Shown: in pieces, positions 45,593-49,774 of the stretch
How the letters are laid out: every line of letters starts with the position of its first letter
Numbering within the stretch: position 1 is the stretch's first letter
Assembly (NCBI GenBank): GCA_036250195.1
Contig: JAVHZZ010000008.1
Location: 9,476,434 to 9,540,433 of the forward strand
Source of the DNA: Mixophyes australis
Lineage: Eukaryota; Chordata; Amphibia; Anura; Limnodynastidae
DNA length: 64,000 bases
Reading direction: 5' to 3'
The notes under the pieces: model-generated
What the model was told of the DNA's origin: nothing
Seen by the model: only the letters and a program-made list of their open reading frames with translations
The model's database searches: none
Translations under genes and position numbers: made by a program

Positions 45593-47078
45593 ACATGTAT
45601 ATTCTATTTGGTACCAGCAATAGTATTGAGTTCTCTGTGTTTTTTCATTACAGACCAAAGCTAAAGAGCTCCCTCTATCCGCAGTGAGGTTTATGGAAGA
45701 ATTGGGTGAGTGTGTTTTCGGAAAGATATACAAAGGTCATCTCTACCTTCCCGGTATGGATCACGCTCAGCTTGTTGCCATCAAGACGTTGAAGGATTAT
45801 AACAATCCGCAGCAGTGGTCAGAGTTCCAACAGGAGGCTTCTCTCATGTCTGAGTTACATCACCCCAACATCGTGTGTCTTCTTGGGGTGGTAACTCAGG
45901 AGCAGCCAGTGTGCATGCTGTTCGAGTACATGAATCAGGGAGATCTACACGAGTTCCTCATCATGAGGTCTCCTCATTCTGACGTCGGTTGCAGTAGCGA
46001 TGAAGACGGCACAGTGAAATCGAGCCTCGATCATGGAGATTTTCTGCACATTGCCGTTCAGATTGCAGCTGGGATGGAGTATTTATCAAGTCATTTCTTT
46101 GTTCATAAAGATCTCGCAGCTCGGAACATCTTGGTCGGAGAACAACTTCATATCAAAATTTCTGACCTTGGACTTTCTAGAGAAATATACTCGAGTGACT
46201 ATTACAGAGTCCAGAACAAGTCTCTTCTTCCGATTAGGTGGATGCCTCTAGAGGCAATAATGTATGGAAAATTCTCCTCCGATTCTGACATATGGTCCTA
46301 CGGGGTGGTTCTGTGGGAGATATTTAGCTTCGGCCTTCAACCGTTTTATGGGTTTAGTAACCAAGAAGTCATAGATATGATCCGGAAGAGGCAACTGCTG
46401 CCATGTTCTGAGGATTGCCCTCCCCGAATGTATAGTCTGATGACCGAGTGTTGGCAGGAGATACCATCTAGGAGACCAAGGTTCAAGGATATCCACATGA
46501 GGCTAAGGTCATGGGAAGGACTTTCAAGTCACACAAGTTCCACTACACCCTCTGGAGGCAATGCCACGACTCAGACAACATCTCTGAGTGCTAGTCCCGT
46601 CAGCAACTTAAGCAATCAAAGATATCCTAATTTTATTTTCTCGGCACAAGGCATGCCGCAAGGCCAGATTACTGGTTTTATCGGGCCGCCGTTACAACAA
46701 AACCAAAGATTTATACCAATCAACGGGTACCCTATCCCACCAGGATATGCTGCTTTCCCTACTGCTCACTACCAACCACCTGGTCCACCAAGGGTCATTC
46801 AACATTGCCCACCGCCAAAGAGCCGCTCGCCAAGTAGCGCAAGTGGATCGACTAGCACTGGTCATGTGACCAGCTTGCCTTCTTCAGGATCCAATCAAGA
46901 TGCAAACATCCCTTTACTATCCCATATGTCTATGCAGAGTCACCCAAGTAGTATAGGTGTGCAGTCCTATGGAAGTAAAGGCAATAAACCCTACAAAATG
47001 GACACGAAACAGTCATCCTTACTAGAAGACTGTGATATCCACGGACATAACGACTCCATGATTTCAGCGGAGTTGTAA
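5529..47078 (+). CDS. ROR1: ROR1 receptor tyrosine kinase-like orphan receptor, 3' seven coding exons (join of 5529-5816, 6486-6516, 29996-30123, 33284-33601, 35258-35503, 40785-40996, 45654-47078)
   Basis: ROR1 is a single-pass plasma-membrane receptor for Wnt5a-type ligands that acts in non-canonical Wnt/planar polarity signalling; its kinase domain is regarded as a pseudokinase. The seven exons give 2,648 bp of coding sequence in one open frame: Ig C2, linker, Frizzled CRD with ten cysteines, kringle with six cysteines, transmembrane helix, kinase domain, Ser/Thr-Pro-Ser/Thr tail. The protein ends in Ile-Ser-Ala-Glu-Leu, as human ROR1 does. All internal introns are GT-AG; boundary phases, 5' to 3', are 1,1,2,1,1,1,0. 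Introns within the window are 669, 23,479, 3,160, 1,656, 5,281 and 4,657 bp. Similarity is clearly higher to ROR1 than to ROR2 (for example HKDLAARN and the tail sequence). The 5' end is outside the window: no signal peptide or N-terminal exon is visible in 1-5528. No frameshift or stop was found. Confidence 0.97.
6486..6516 (+). CDS. ROR1: ROR1 micro-exon: Ig-CRD linker
   Basis: This is a 31-bp exon between the acceptor 'ttacttccag' (ends 6485) and the donor GTAAGT (starts 6517). Read between its neighbours it gives [11 protein letters not shown], which fits the human linker Gly-Pro-Pro-Pro-Thr-Ala-Ser-Pro-Gly with no gap. The alternative donor two bases upstream (GTGTAA at 6515) breaks the frame into the next exon, so the consensus GTAAGT site is preferred. 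Phase is 1 at the start and 2 at the end. Only together with the next exon (159 bp combined) would it be removable in frame. It is too short to be found by ORF length and was placed by phase and similarity. Confidence 0.9.
6622..6684 (+). mobile_element. L2-type LINE 3' tail fragment
   Basis: 'aattgtaaagcgctacgg' is followed by 'ggcgctatataaataaatg' and a (GAT)n run. This is the 3' tail shared by L2 LINEs and the SINEs they mobilise. It lies about 105 bp after the micro-exon. Confidence 0.7.
6944..7262. mobile_element. Diverged foldback, relative of the element at 11493-11824
   Basis: Left end 'gagtcattaaggagagtaa', right end 'ctctccttaatgactcaga'. The interior shares 'aaaccatgttgcatt', 'ttgtgtgctaaataaaaaa' and 'cccttgcattgtaacatgg' with the better-preserved element at 11.5 kb. 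Confidence 0.7.
8354..8515. mobile_element. CCAAT-palindrome MITE (family M)
   Basis: The inner arms 'ggcaaccaatcagattcta' and 'ctctgattggttgctatgg' are separated by 'tcatttatctaatacactc'. The outer parts are diverged. It lies in the large intron after the micro-exon. Confidence 0.75.
9127..9478 (+). mobile_element. tRNA-derived SINE with L2-type tail
   Basis: The head 'ggcagcacggtggctcagtg' contains an A-box-like 'tggctcagtgg', and a degenerate B-box-like 'gtttgattcc' follows. The body has 'gtttcctccgggtgctcc' and 'cccacactccaaaaacatac'; a TG microsatellite follows at 9342-9366. The tail is 'gcgctatataaatag' plus (GAT)n. Retroposed by an L2-type LINE, by the shared tail. Confidence 0.85.
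10219..10400. repeat. Diverged foldback
   Basis: 'tttgtagactcgtgttactg' and 'agctctctcgcctg' on the left face 'gcaggagagctgcgtgg' and 'cacacaggtctacgg' on the right, with inner 'acatttcatatcat' facing 'atgtgatatgaaat'. Family not recognised. Confidence 0.6.
10732..11032 (+). mobile_element. G-family element (about 300 bp; CATAGGCAAACC / CGTTTGCCCCTG ends)
   Basis: The ends form a 12-bp imperfect inverted repeat: 'cataggcaaacc' and 'cgtttgcccctg'. The body has 'attgaggtggctggaccctg', 'ttgaaaagggagagctgcgt', 'gagagcagccaagcactgtc' and 'ccacgcccccatgcatgctg'. Six copies occur in this window. A CAGGGG-type end suggests hAT, but no clean target duplication was found. Confidence 0.8.
11493..11824. 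mobile_element. Near-perfect palindromic MITE (GGGCCTGATTCATTAAGG termini)
   Basis: The left arm starts 'gggcctgattcattaagg' and the right arm ends 'ccttaatgaatcaggccc'. Arms of about 150 bp differ at only a few positions, around a short loop near 11640-11670. Related, more diverged elements are at 6944-7262, 12927-13874 and 54937-55069, and a possible one starts at 63542. Confidence 0.85.
12927..13874. mobile_element. Foldback element with GGGTCTGAGCCATTAGGG-type termini, interrupted by a hAT element
   Basis: Left end 'gggtctgagccattaggga' and right end 'ccttaatgaatcaggccct' are inverted relatives of the 11.5-kb element's termini. The 400-bp element at 13235-13634 is inserted within it; without that insert the host would be about 540 bp. 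Confidence 0.65.
13235..13634. mobile_element. hAT-type foldback MITE, 400 bp, exact 8-bp target duplication
   Basis: Terminal inverted repeats are 'cagggccggattaa' and 'ttaatccggccctg'. The target duplication 'cttgcaag' is exact at 13227-13234 and 13635-13642. Eight-base targets and CAGG-type ends indicate the hAT superfamily. The inner palindrome is 'ggagatctcgtgagagtgag' facing 'actcacgagatctcc'. Long C-runs occupy 13293-13376. No transposase. Confidence 0.92.
14007..14112. mobile_element. Fragment related to the 26.0-kb hAT-type element
   Basis: 'catacttgccaacttttcct' is followed by 'ggggcggggcttgacaaatc' and 'tcattttggtcccgccccc', matching in order the end and inner blocks of the 26.0-kb element. 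Boundaries are approximate. Confidence 0.45.
14345..14420. mobile_element. Possible hAT end fragment with long poly-G run
   Basis: 'caggggtggatctagaga' resembles a hAT terminus and is followed by a G-run of roughly 20 bases (14397-14418). No matching second end was found. Confidence 0.35.
15115..15376. repeat. Pyrimidine-rich imperfect tandem repeat
   Basis: Seven or so irregular units of about 30-40 bp of the type 'cagtaaatgttcccctcccc' alternate with 'ccccaaagtaa'. The + strand is C-rich with almost no G, so both strands give long but meaningless ORFs. Confidence 0.75.
16100..16544. mobile_element. hAT-type foldback MITE, 445 bp, exact 8-bp target duplication
   Basis: The left end is 'cagggccctcttaagaa' and the right end 'gggaaagacagccctg'. 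The target duplication 'ctcgctgc' is exact at 16092-16099 and 16545-16552. Long inverted arms include 'cctccggaggc', 'tggtctcctcctccgtcgcg' on one side and 'cgcgacggaggaggagacca' on the other. A TGACGTCA octamer is near the centre (16348-16355). The 184-codon ORF across it is an accident of the palindrome. It is the same family as 29316-29765. Confidence 0.93.
18831..19206. mobile_element. Foldback MITE with ACTCAGGGGGGTATTT-type termini
   Basis: Left end 'actcaggggggtatttaa' faces right end 'aatatgccccccagagt'. The inner palindrome 'cagcagccgcggcgctgtca' faces 'tgacagcgccgcggctgctg' around 'gtattgtagtataatac'. The target duplication is not clear, so the superfamily is unassigned. Confidence 0.7.
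19673..20025 (+). mobile_element. tRNA-derived SINE with L2-type tail
   Basis: Full-length copy from 'ggcagcacagtggcctagtg' to 'gcgctatataaataaatga' and (TGA)n. B-box-like 'gttcaattcc'. 'attattc' occurs just before (19661-19667) and just after the tail, a possible target duplication. Confidence 0.85.
21046..21172 (-). mobile_element. SINE head fragment, reverse orientation
   Basis: 'gaacaaactccacacagct' and 'gatgctaaccactgtgccgc' are the reverse complement of the SINE head. The tail is missing. Confidence 0.65.
21478..22374 (+). mobile_element. L2-type LINE 3' fragment interrupted by a Harbinger-like foldback
   Basis: The left part has 'gaaaacccacctcttcagac' and 'tgcgagcagggccttctcac' up to 21644. 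The right part resumes after 22290 with 'tccaattgtaaagcgctacg' and ends in (GAT)n. Removing 21645-22290 and one TTA restores a sequence colinear with the L2 copy near 33.2 kb. Confidence 0.8.
21645..22290. mobile_element. Harbinger-like foldback element, 646 bp, TTA target duplication
   Basis: Ends are 'taccactttcatactgc' and 'gcagtatgaatggggta', flanked by TTA (21642-21644 and 22291-22293). The central palindrome at about 21830-21996 has arms over 80 bp with only one difference that I can see, around a 5-6 bp loop. Two TGACGTCA octamers flank the loop (21897-21904, 21923-21930). Several 'cccgggtt' and 'gacccggg' blocks occur near both ends. No transposase. Confidence 0.85.
24145..24180. repeat. 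(TG)n microsatellite
   Basis: About 17 TG units. The motif 'gttgcctggcaa' / 'gttgcctggtaac' / 'gttgcctagcaac' occurs three times around it (24096-24196). Confidence 0.95.
25868..26815 (-). mobile_element. CR1/L2-like LINE 3' fragment (reverse strand), interrupted by a hAT element
   Basis: On the minus strand, 26794-26570 encodes a peptide starting '[20 protein letters not shown]' and then '[15 protein letters not shown]', the typical C-terminal part of CR1/L2/Rex-type reverse transcriptases. The 3' end (25868-25931) reads, reversed, 'agactagatgggccaagtgg', a usual frog LINE 3' region. A roughly 48-bp piece around 'ccccccagtgtcagtacatg' is tandemly duplicated (about 26449-26544). Confidence 0.75.
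26033..26355. mobile_element. hAT-type foldback MITE, 323 bp, inside the LINE, exact 8-bp target duplication
   Basis: Left end 'catacatgccaactctcccg' and right end 'ggagttgttaagtatg'. The target duplication 'gtattagt' is exact at 26025-26032 and 26356-26363. Inner mirrored blocks include 'ccaatcgcgtcattttggcc' and 'ggccaaaatgatgcgattgg'. Fragments with the same 'catacttgccaac' end occur near 14009 and 20031. Confidence 0.88.
26978..27448. repeat. Tandem repeat, about 3.3 units of 136-149 bp
   Basis: Unit starts are at about 26978, 27127, 27270 and 27406. Shared blocks are 'gcagcacagagtatatcagg', 'agatgagtgatgtgttagtg', 'gtgacatgatgtgaggag' and 'caggaagccacagactgag'. The differences are small indels. 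Confidence 0.9.
28240..28330. repeat. Dispersed repeat fragment with an ACTACAA-type motif
   Basis: It has 'ctccagctgttgtggaacta' followed by 'caagtccatgcatgccc', with a mirrored right part 'gtagtttcacaaccaccgg'. It is probably a short foldback. Confidence 0.5.
29316..29765. mobile_element. hAT-type foldback MITE, 450 bp, exact 8-bp target duplication (second copy of the 16.1-kb family)
   Basis: Ends are 'cagggccctcttaagaa' and 'gggaaagacggccctg'. The target duplication 'cctgttca' is exact at 29308-29315 and 29766-29773. It closely resembles the copy at 16100-16544 along its whole length. It ends 230 bp before the first CRD exon of ROR1. Confidence 0.93.
29996..30123 (+). CDS. ROR1: ROR1 exon: Frizzled-type CRD, first part
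   Basis: This exon encodes the start of the cysteine-rich Wnt-binding domain: an acidic lead-in (Asp-Asp-Phe-Glu-Glu-Asp-Gly) followed by '[18 protein letters not shown]', with CRD cysteines 1 and 2 and an N-R-T glycosylation sequon, then '[10 protein letters not shown]'. The acceptor is 'ctttgtcgctag' ending at 29995; the donor GTACTT starts at 30124. It starts in phase 2 (one base completing a Val codon) and ends in phase 1 (first base of Ala). It lies at the end of a 23.5-kb intron. Confidence 0.96.
30790..30885. repeat. Dispersed repeat fragment with an ACTACAA-type motif (opposite orientation)
   Basis: It has 'gctggggcttgtagttccac' followed by 'aacacccggagagctgcagg', with a diverged mirrored left part 'ctctggctctccagg'. 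It is in the intron between the two CRD exons. Confidence 0.5.
31175..31469 (-). mobile_element. G-family element, reverse orientation
   Basis: Begins 'caggggcaaacgcagg', contains 'cagtgcttggttgctctcca' and ends near 'ggcttgcatatg' after a C-run (31445-31455). It is the only one of the six copies in this orientation. Confidence 0.8.
31726..31804 (-). mobile_element. SINE head fragment, reverse orientation, diverged
   Basis: 'caatgctaaccactctgcca' matches the reversed tRNA-like head; the rest is degraded. Confidence 0.5.
32355..32697 (+). mobile_element. tRNA-derived SINE with L2-type tail
   Basis: Begins 'ggctggtggctcagtggtta' with the first few head bases lost; ends 'gctatataaatagagg' plus (ATG)n. 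'atattct' is found on both sides, a possible target duplication. It sits in the intron between the CRD exons. Confidence 0.85.
32895..33258 (+). mobile_element. L2-type LINE 3' fragment next to a ROR1 exon, interrupted by a small foldback
   Basis: 'ttgcaagcagggtcttctca' lies before, and 'gttttacccagtttatttat' and 'gtaaagcgctacagaatatg' after, an insertion at 32932-33144. It ends 'atataaataagtgatgatg' about 25 bp before the acceptor of the second CRD exon. Confidence 0.8.
32932..33144. mobile_element. Foldback MITE inserted into the L2 tail, 213 bp
   Basis: Imperfect terminal inverted repeats: 'gagggaattcaattcccc' on the left, 'gggtgaatagaattgcccc' on the right, then 'agtaccaccgt' facing 'gcggtact' and 'attaccgttattacggtaat' facing 'attaccgtaataatggtaat'. 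A likely 5-bp target duplication 'ctttg' lies at 32927-32931 and 33145-33149. Superfamily unassigned. Confidence 0.75.
33284..33601 (+). CDS. ROR1: ROR1 exon: Frizzled-type CRD, second part
   Basis: This exon carries the remaining eight CRD cysteines: '[19 protein letters not shown]', '[16 protein letters not shown]', then Cys in 'LPNCED' and 'SNCIRIG'. It ends 'PMAEPINK', the CRD-kringle junction. The acceptor is 'cttgtgtttcag' (ends 33283) and the donor is a full-consensus GTAAGT at 33602. Phase is 1-1, 318 bp, so it is skippable in frame, but skipping would destroy the CRD. An L2-type transposon tail ends only about 25 bp before the acceptor (see separate entry), which is unusual for so conserved an exon. 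The frame stays open about 155 bp past the donor; that extension is intronic. Confidence 0.97.
34640..35010. repeat. Degraded LINE/SINE-like sequence upstream of the kringle exon
   Basis: 'tttatttgtaaggcgccaca' and 'cttgctcgtcagagcttac' resemble the reversed L2-type tail and body, with the A/C-rich 'ataacaaataaacac' tract between. Family uncertain. Confidence 0.4.
34831..35250 (+). repeat. Direct repeat copy 1 flanking the kringle exon
   Basis: Shares with 35641-36087, in the same order: 'agacaagaaggtgg', 'gacgcaactctgt', 'attgcccaacccccctcctc', 'ggcaagtaa', 'aatcagagacatatgggcag', 'atttaataatataaaatttt' and 'ttgttcaatagactgtgtat', ending at 'gcctcttccc' inside the pyrimidine tract of the exon's acceptor. 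Confidence 0.88.
35258..35503 (+). CDS. ROR1: ROR1 exon: kringle domain
   Basis: This exon encodes a complete kringle with six cysteines: Cys in '[13 protein letters not shown]', 'GRQCQPW', 'SYCRNPGN', 'PWCFTLDE', 'EVCDIPAC'. The kringle signatures 'YRGT' and 'YCRNP' are intact, and an N-T-T sequon lies near the start. In the family this domain contributes to receptor hetero-oligomerisation. The acceptor is 'cctcttcccattgcag' ending at 35257 and the donor GTAAGT is at 35504. Phase is 1-1 and the length 246 bp, so skipping or deletion keeps the frame. About 0.4 kb of intron immediately upstream is duplicated just downstream of the exon (34831-35250 versus 35641-36087). Confidence 0.97.
35641..36087 (+). 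repeat. Direct repeat copy 2, downstream of the kringle exon
   Basis: Same blocks as copy 1. It has an additional GC-richer segment (about 35680-35815) and lacks the 'ccttgctcgtcagagcttac' to 'gaataccataag' segment of copy 1. It ends at the same 'gcctcttccc'. No kringle coding sequence follows. Confidence 0.88.
37642..37929 (+). mobile_element. G-family element
   Basis: Ends 'cataggcaaaccgag' and 'gcgtttgcccctg'; lacks the 'gcctggggcactgtata' segment present in most other copies. In the intron before the transmembrane exon. Confidence 0.8.
39595..40453. repeat. Minisatellite, 20 copies of a 43-bp unit
   Basis: The unit reads 'tgatgtcactggttcctagt' then 'gaatggataggctgcattct' then 'cag'. The array is 859 bp, almost exactly 20 x 43. 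Variation is at a few positions (gaacgg, gaatgg, gactgg, gaaagg; ggttcc, ggctcc, agttcc). Units 7-12 alternate gaatgg/gactgg. It lies in the intron before the transmembrane exon. Confidence 0.97.
40785..40996 (+). CDS. ROR1: ROR1 exon: juxtamembrane and transmembrane segment
   Basis: A short charged stalk ([10 protein letters not shown]) is followed by a hydrophobic helix of about 23 residues, from '[18 protein letters not shown]' through 'FFFICIC', and then a basic stop-transfer and cytosolic stretch ending 'NAYKPK'. The acceptor is 'tcttaatatattag' (weakly pyrimidine-rich) ending at 40784; the donor is GTAAGA at 40997. Start phase is 1 and end phase 0. A 20-copy minisatellite ends about 330 bp upstream. 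Confidence 0.96.
44158..44336. mobile_element. CCAAT-palindrome MITE (family M)
   Basis: Starts at a poly-G run, then 'atttatcaagctgcggg'. Arms carry 'aaaaagtggagatgttgcc' and 'ggcaatatctccacttttt'. It ends 'agtttagtaaatatacccc'. It is in the intron before the kinase exon. Confidence 0.8.
44589..44750. repeat. Single-copy relative of the 43-bp minisatellite unit inside a dispersed repeat
   Basis: 'gtgatgtcaatagttccttc' then 'aactgataggttgcattcac' matches the 43-bp unit, and the flanks 'gagacagccatttg' and 'ggtacactttaa' match those of the minisatellite region ('ggcaaccattttg' near 39494, 'gggtccactttaa' near 40504). Similar flanks also occur near 7460-7620, 41115 and 49130-49170. Confidence 0.6.
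44901..45201 (+). mobile_element. G-family element
   Basis: Ends 'caggcaaaccgaggaaggg' and 'gcttttgcccctg'. In the last intron of ROR1, about 450 bp before the kinase exon. Confidence 0.8.
45533..45589. repeat. (AT)n microsatellite
   Basis: About 27 AT units end 64 bp before the acceptor-adjacent first base of the kinase exon. Confidence 0.97.
45654..47078 (+). CDS. ROR1: ROR1 last coding exon: pseudokinase domain, Ser/Thr/Pro-rich tail, stop codon
   Basis: The exon encodes 474 residues and a TAA stop at 47076-47078. By exon-local numbering: glycine-rich loop '[11 protein letters not shown]' (18-28, with Cys replacing the second Gly), Val-Ala-Ile-Lys lysine at 44 (45783), catalytic-loop 'HKDLAARN' (151-158; HKD instead of HRD), metal-binding triplet Asp-Leu-Gly instead of DFG (171-173, 46164), activation-loop tyrosine pair 'SDYYRVQ' (183-184), then Trp-Met-Pro-Leu-Glu (196-200), where human ROR1 has Pro-Pro-Glu. 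HKD, DLG and the Cys are family hallmarks of the ROR1 pseudokinase. The tail is Ser/Thr-rich, then Pro-rich ('[16 protein letters not shown]'), then Ser-rich, ending in Ile-Ser-Ala-Glu-Leu. One residue is missing relative to human in the 'QGMPQGQ' region. The acceptor is 'tttttcattacag' ending at 45653, phase 0. Confidence 0.97.
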   Translation, partial: TKAKELPLSAVRFMEELGECVFGKIYKGHLYLPGMDHAQLVAIKTLKDYNNPQQWSEFQQEASLMSELHHPNIVCLLGVVTQEQPVCMLFEYMNQGDLHEFLIMRSPHSDVGCSSDEDGTVKSSLDHGDFLHIAVQIAAGMEYLSSHFFVHKDLAARNILVGEQLHIKISDLGLSREIYSSDYYRVQNKSLLPIRWMPLEAIMYGKFSSDSDIWSYGVVLWEIFSFGLQPFYGFSNQEVIDMIRKRQLLPCSEDCPPRMYSLMTECWQEIPSRRPRFKDIHMRLRSWEGLSSHTSSTTPSGGNATTQTTSLSASPVSNLSNQRYPNFIFSAQGMPQGQITGFIGPPLQQNQRFIPINGYPIPPGYAAFPTAHYQPPGPPRVIQHCPPPKSRSPSSASGSTSTGHVTSLPSSGSNQDANIPLLSHMSMQSHPSSIGVQSYGSKGNKPYKMDTKQSSLLEDCDIHGHNDSMISAEL

Positions 47079-47779
47079 AACTCGCAATGCATTTGTACAG
47101 ACTATATGGAGGAAATAACACACAGACTTAAAAAAAAAAAGTTTTATATAAAATATTTTTTATTGAACTGAGGTTATTCTAGATGTTGAACGGACATTTC
47201 CTTCAGTATCTTCTGTGAAGTTAGAATATATACCTAACCGGGCGGACATGTAACCATTTCTTAATGCGGCGACTACGTAACTATTATTTGATGTCAACTT
47301 CAGTGCCGTAGACAAATGTAATAAACAAAAGACGATCACTAGGGCGAGGAGGCTGCTGTTAACACGTGGTATCATTTTTGATGTTTCATGATGGTCAAAT
47401 TTATTAAAAAATATATATATGTGCATCTGTTATTACCAAAGATCAATAATAACTTCAGATACTTTAGAAATGTGCTGGGTAATCAAACTTTTCTGTTTTA
47501 ATATAAAATTATTGTTCATTGAACACAAACAATATTTTGATGGAGGGATCGACAAAAATATCAGTATCTGAGGAATAATACGACCCAAAGTAGAATGATG
47601 AAAAACTTCCTATATTAGATACAGATGTGTTATGGTGCCTCGGATCAGGCCAGGTACATAGGTCAGTATGTCTGATCTGCACATCTGGAGGATCAGTGCT
47701 GGGTACCTATACAGGAACCATGTACGCTGGTGTAACTATAGGTGGCAGAAAAGGTTCTAGATGTCACAACAAACACATA

Positions 47780-47956
47780 GGGCTAGATTTACTAAACTGC
47801 GGGTTTGAAAAAGTGGAGATGTTGCCTATAGCAACCAATTAGATTCTAACTCATTTTGTAGAATGTAGTAAAAAAAAATGATAACTATAATCTGATTGGT
47901 TGCTATAGGCAACATCTCCACTTTTTCAAACTCGAAGTTTAGTAAATATATCCACC
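47780..47956. mobile_element. CCAAT-palindrome MITE (family M) in the probable 3' UTR
   Basis: Termini are 'ggctagatttactaaactg' and 'agtttagtaaatatatcc'; inner arms are 'ttgcctatagcaaccaatt' and 'gattggttgctataggcaa'. Arms of about 80 bp would form a strong hairpin in RNA if transcribed. Confidence 0.8.
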
Positions 47957-48280
47957 AGGAGTTTATTCTGTTTTCTGACAAATATATAAGCAGTGCTATA
48001 AAACTATTACGTTATGGTCAAACCCGCAGTTTAGTAAATATACCCCATAATGTTTTCGCTCCTTTCAGCGCCACTGAGTCTGACCCACAAGACAATTTTA
48101 TTTACAGTTATTTATTATTATCCTCTGGGTTGAAACTAGTTTCCCATCAATATTTAAACATGATTTATGATATTAAATGTTGTATGTATATTGCTGTTTG
48201 TTAAATCAAAGCTATTCCCATAAGTGTGAAATTTAAAGGGGTTTACTAAATCTCCTCCCTTCTTAATAATAGCACTGGGT

Positions 48281-48298
48281 GGGGGGGGGGGGGGGGGG
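48281..48298. repeat. Poly-G run in the probable 3' UTR
   Basis: A run of about 18 G. Similar runs occur at 2259-2276, 35825-35838, 38571-38587, 44157-44168 and 55084-55099. Lengths in such runs are unreliable in assemblies. Confidence 0.85.
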
Positions 48299-49768
48299 CA
48301 CCATTAATTCTCTCTAGCGGGATACCGGCACTGGCATATAACCGGAACCGGCAGATCACCTTCTCTCTGTAACAGGGCGGATATTCACATAGCAGCTATC
48401 AGGGTTTGTAATTAGAGCCACTACAAGTATGATCAATCAGGGGCCCGGCTGCTTGTGAGTGTCGGGACCTTGCTAAATTGAGCAGATGGCGGTGGTCACT
48501 CCAGGGGCAGAAAGTGACCCGCATAGCAAAATTTAGGGGAAGGTCCGATGATGCTTGTTCACCCCCTCCCTTATGACATTCTGCAATGCTCGGGGGTCCC
48601 AAAACCAGCATTTCCAGGCCCCCTCTTATCCACGCCCCGTAGTAGCTGCTGGGTCCCTCCTATTATTAGAAAGGAAGGTGATATAGTACAGCAATTATTT
48701 AAAGTGAACAACTCCTTTAAAAGTTTTATTGGTGAGGTGCAGTAGCTTCATAAAGCCTGCAGGTGGCGTCCGCACAAGAACTTGTGTTGTATCTACCTTC
48801 TCTGTACCAACTTAGGGCACAGCATTTAAGGGGGCCAGATAAATTACTTAATATTTATTTATGTTTTATATATGTTCTGGTTGATCTAGTAACCATATAC
48901 CCTCTTATATAACCAAGACAGTTGAATAAAGGTGTATTGGGATTTCCTACTTAAAAGCAGCCTATACAACCCAAACATACTGCCCATATAATAAACACAT
49001 TTCAACAGTAAAGCTCTCAGTGAACACAATACCTTGTTTAATCATCAGGAACAAGCGTATAACACTGTTCTCTAGAATGTTTTTAAAGTGCGTAGTCAAC
49101 GACGCACCAGGTAACGTTAGTTCAGCCTGTACAATGGCTGCTACCGCTACTAGTAGGGGATGGTCCACTTTACGTTGAATAATTTACAGCTGCGGATATG
49201 ACCATCAGTCTGCGAAATCTATTGTTAATGTATTTGTATACGTTGGTTAGCAGTGCGGTGTGAAAACCCCACCACCATTGAGATAATAGTTTTGGAAATC
49301 AGCAGTTATCCAATGTTTTTGTTGCTATGCAACTATGCAATAAGACTATTTCCCTACAATCGGCTAACGACAATCATTGTTTCTATCAAATATACATTTT
49401 CCTCACAACATGATCATTGACAATGAGATCTGACAGTTATAACTATGTATGTTATACATGAAAGATCTTAATAAAACGACCCAATTAAAAAGATCGGTCA
49501 GATATATGATTATTGAAATTTAAAAATGTTGCTTGCCCAGTACTTACACAGTTGCTTTAACGAACCAACGGATATCTTTGGTGCAGTCAAATGAACTGCG
49601 GCTACAAATGTTCTCTGCCTTCGTGTGTCTTCTGGTAATTACTTCTATGAATAATTTTGAACCGTTAAAGTTTAGTAAATATAAACTGTTTATTTTGAAA
49701 CCACTTCAACATTTTACAAACAATTTTTTTATATATATATTATGCTATTCACACTGTCAGTTTGTGTA

Positions 49769-49774
49769 AATAAA
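49769..49774 (+). terminator. Candidate distal poly(A) signal AATAAA for ROR1
   Basis: A canonical hexamer lies 2.69 kb after the stop codon, followed by 'gttgttttttgttttgt', a good U/GU-rich downstream element. Of the AATAAA copies after the stop it has the best downstream context. A proximal alternative is at 47320-47325, with poor downstream context. Confidence 0.4.

Larger units (their letters stand above)
35504..45653 (+). other. ROR1 introns around the transmembrane exon: remaining sequence
   Basis: Outside the listed repeats, 36100-37640, 37930-39590 and 41000-44150 show no recognisable gene or conserved block. An L2/SINE-tail-like remnant 'agattgtaagctccgctgac' occurs near 42243. Confidence 0.55.

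Noticed and set aside
47160..47426. Minus-strand ORF of 88 codons after the ROR1 stop
   Set aside because: It starts with a short hydrophobic stretch by chance in AT-rich 3' UTR; no recognisable similarity.
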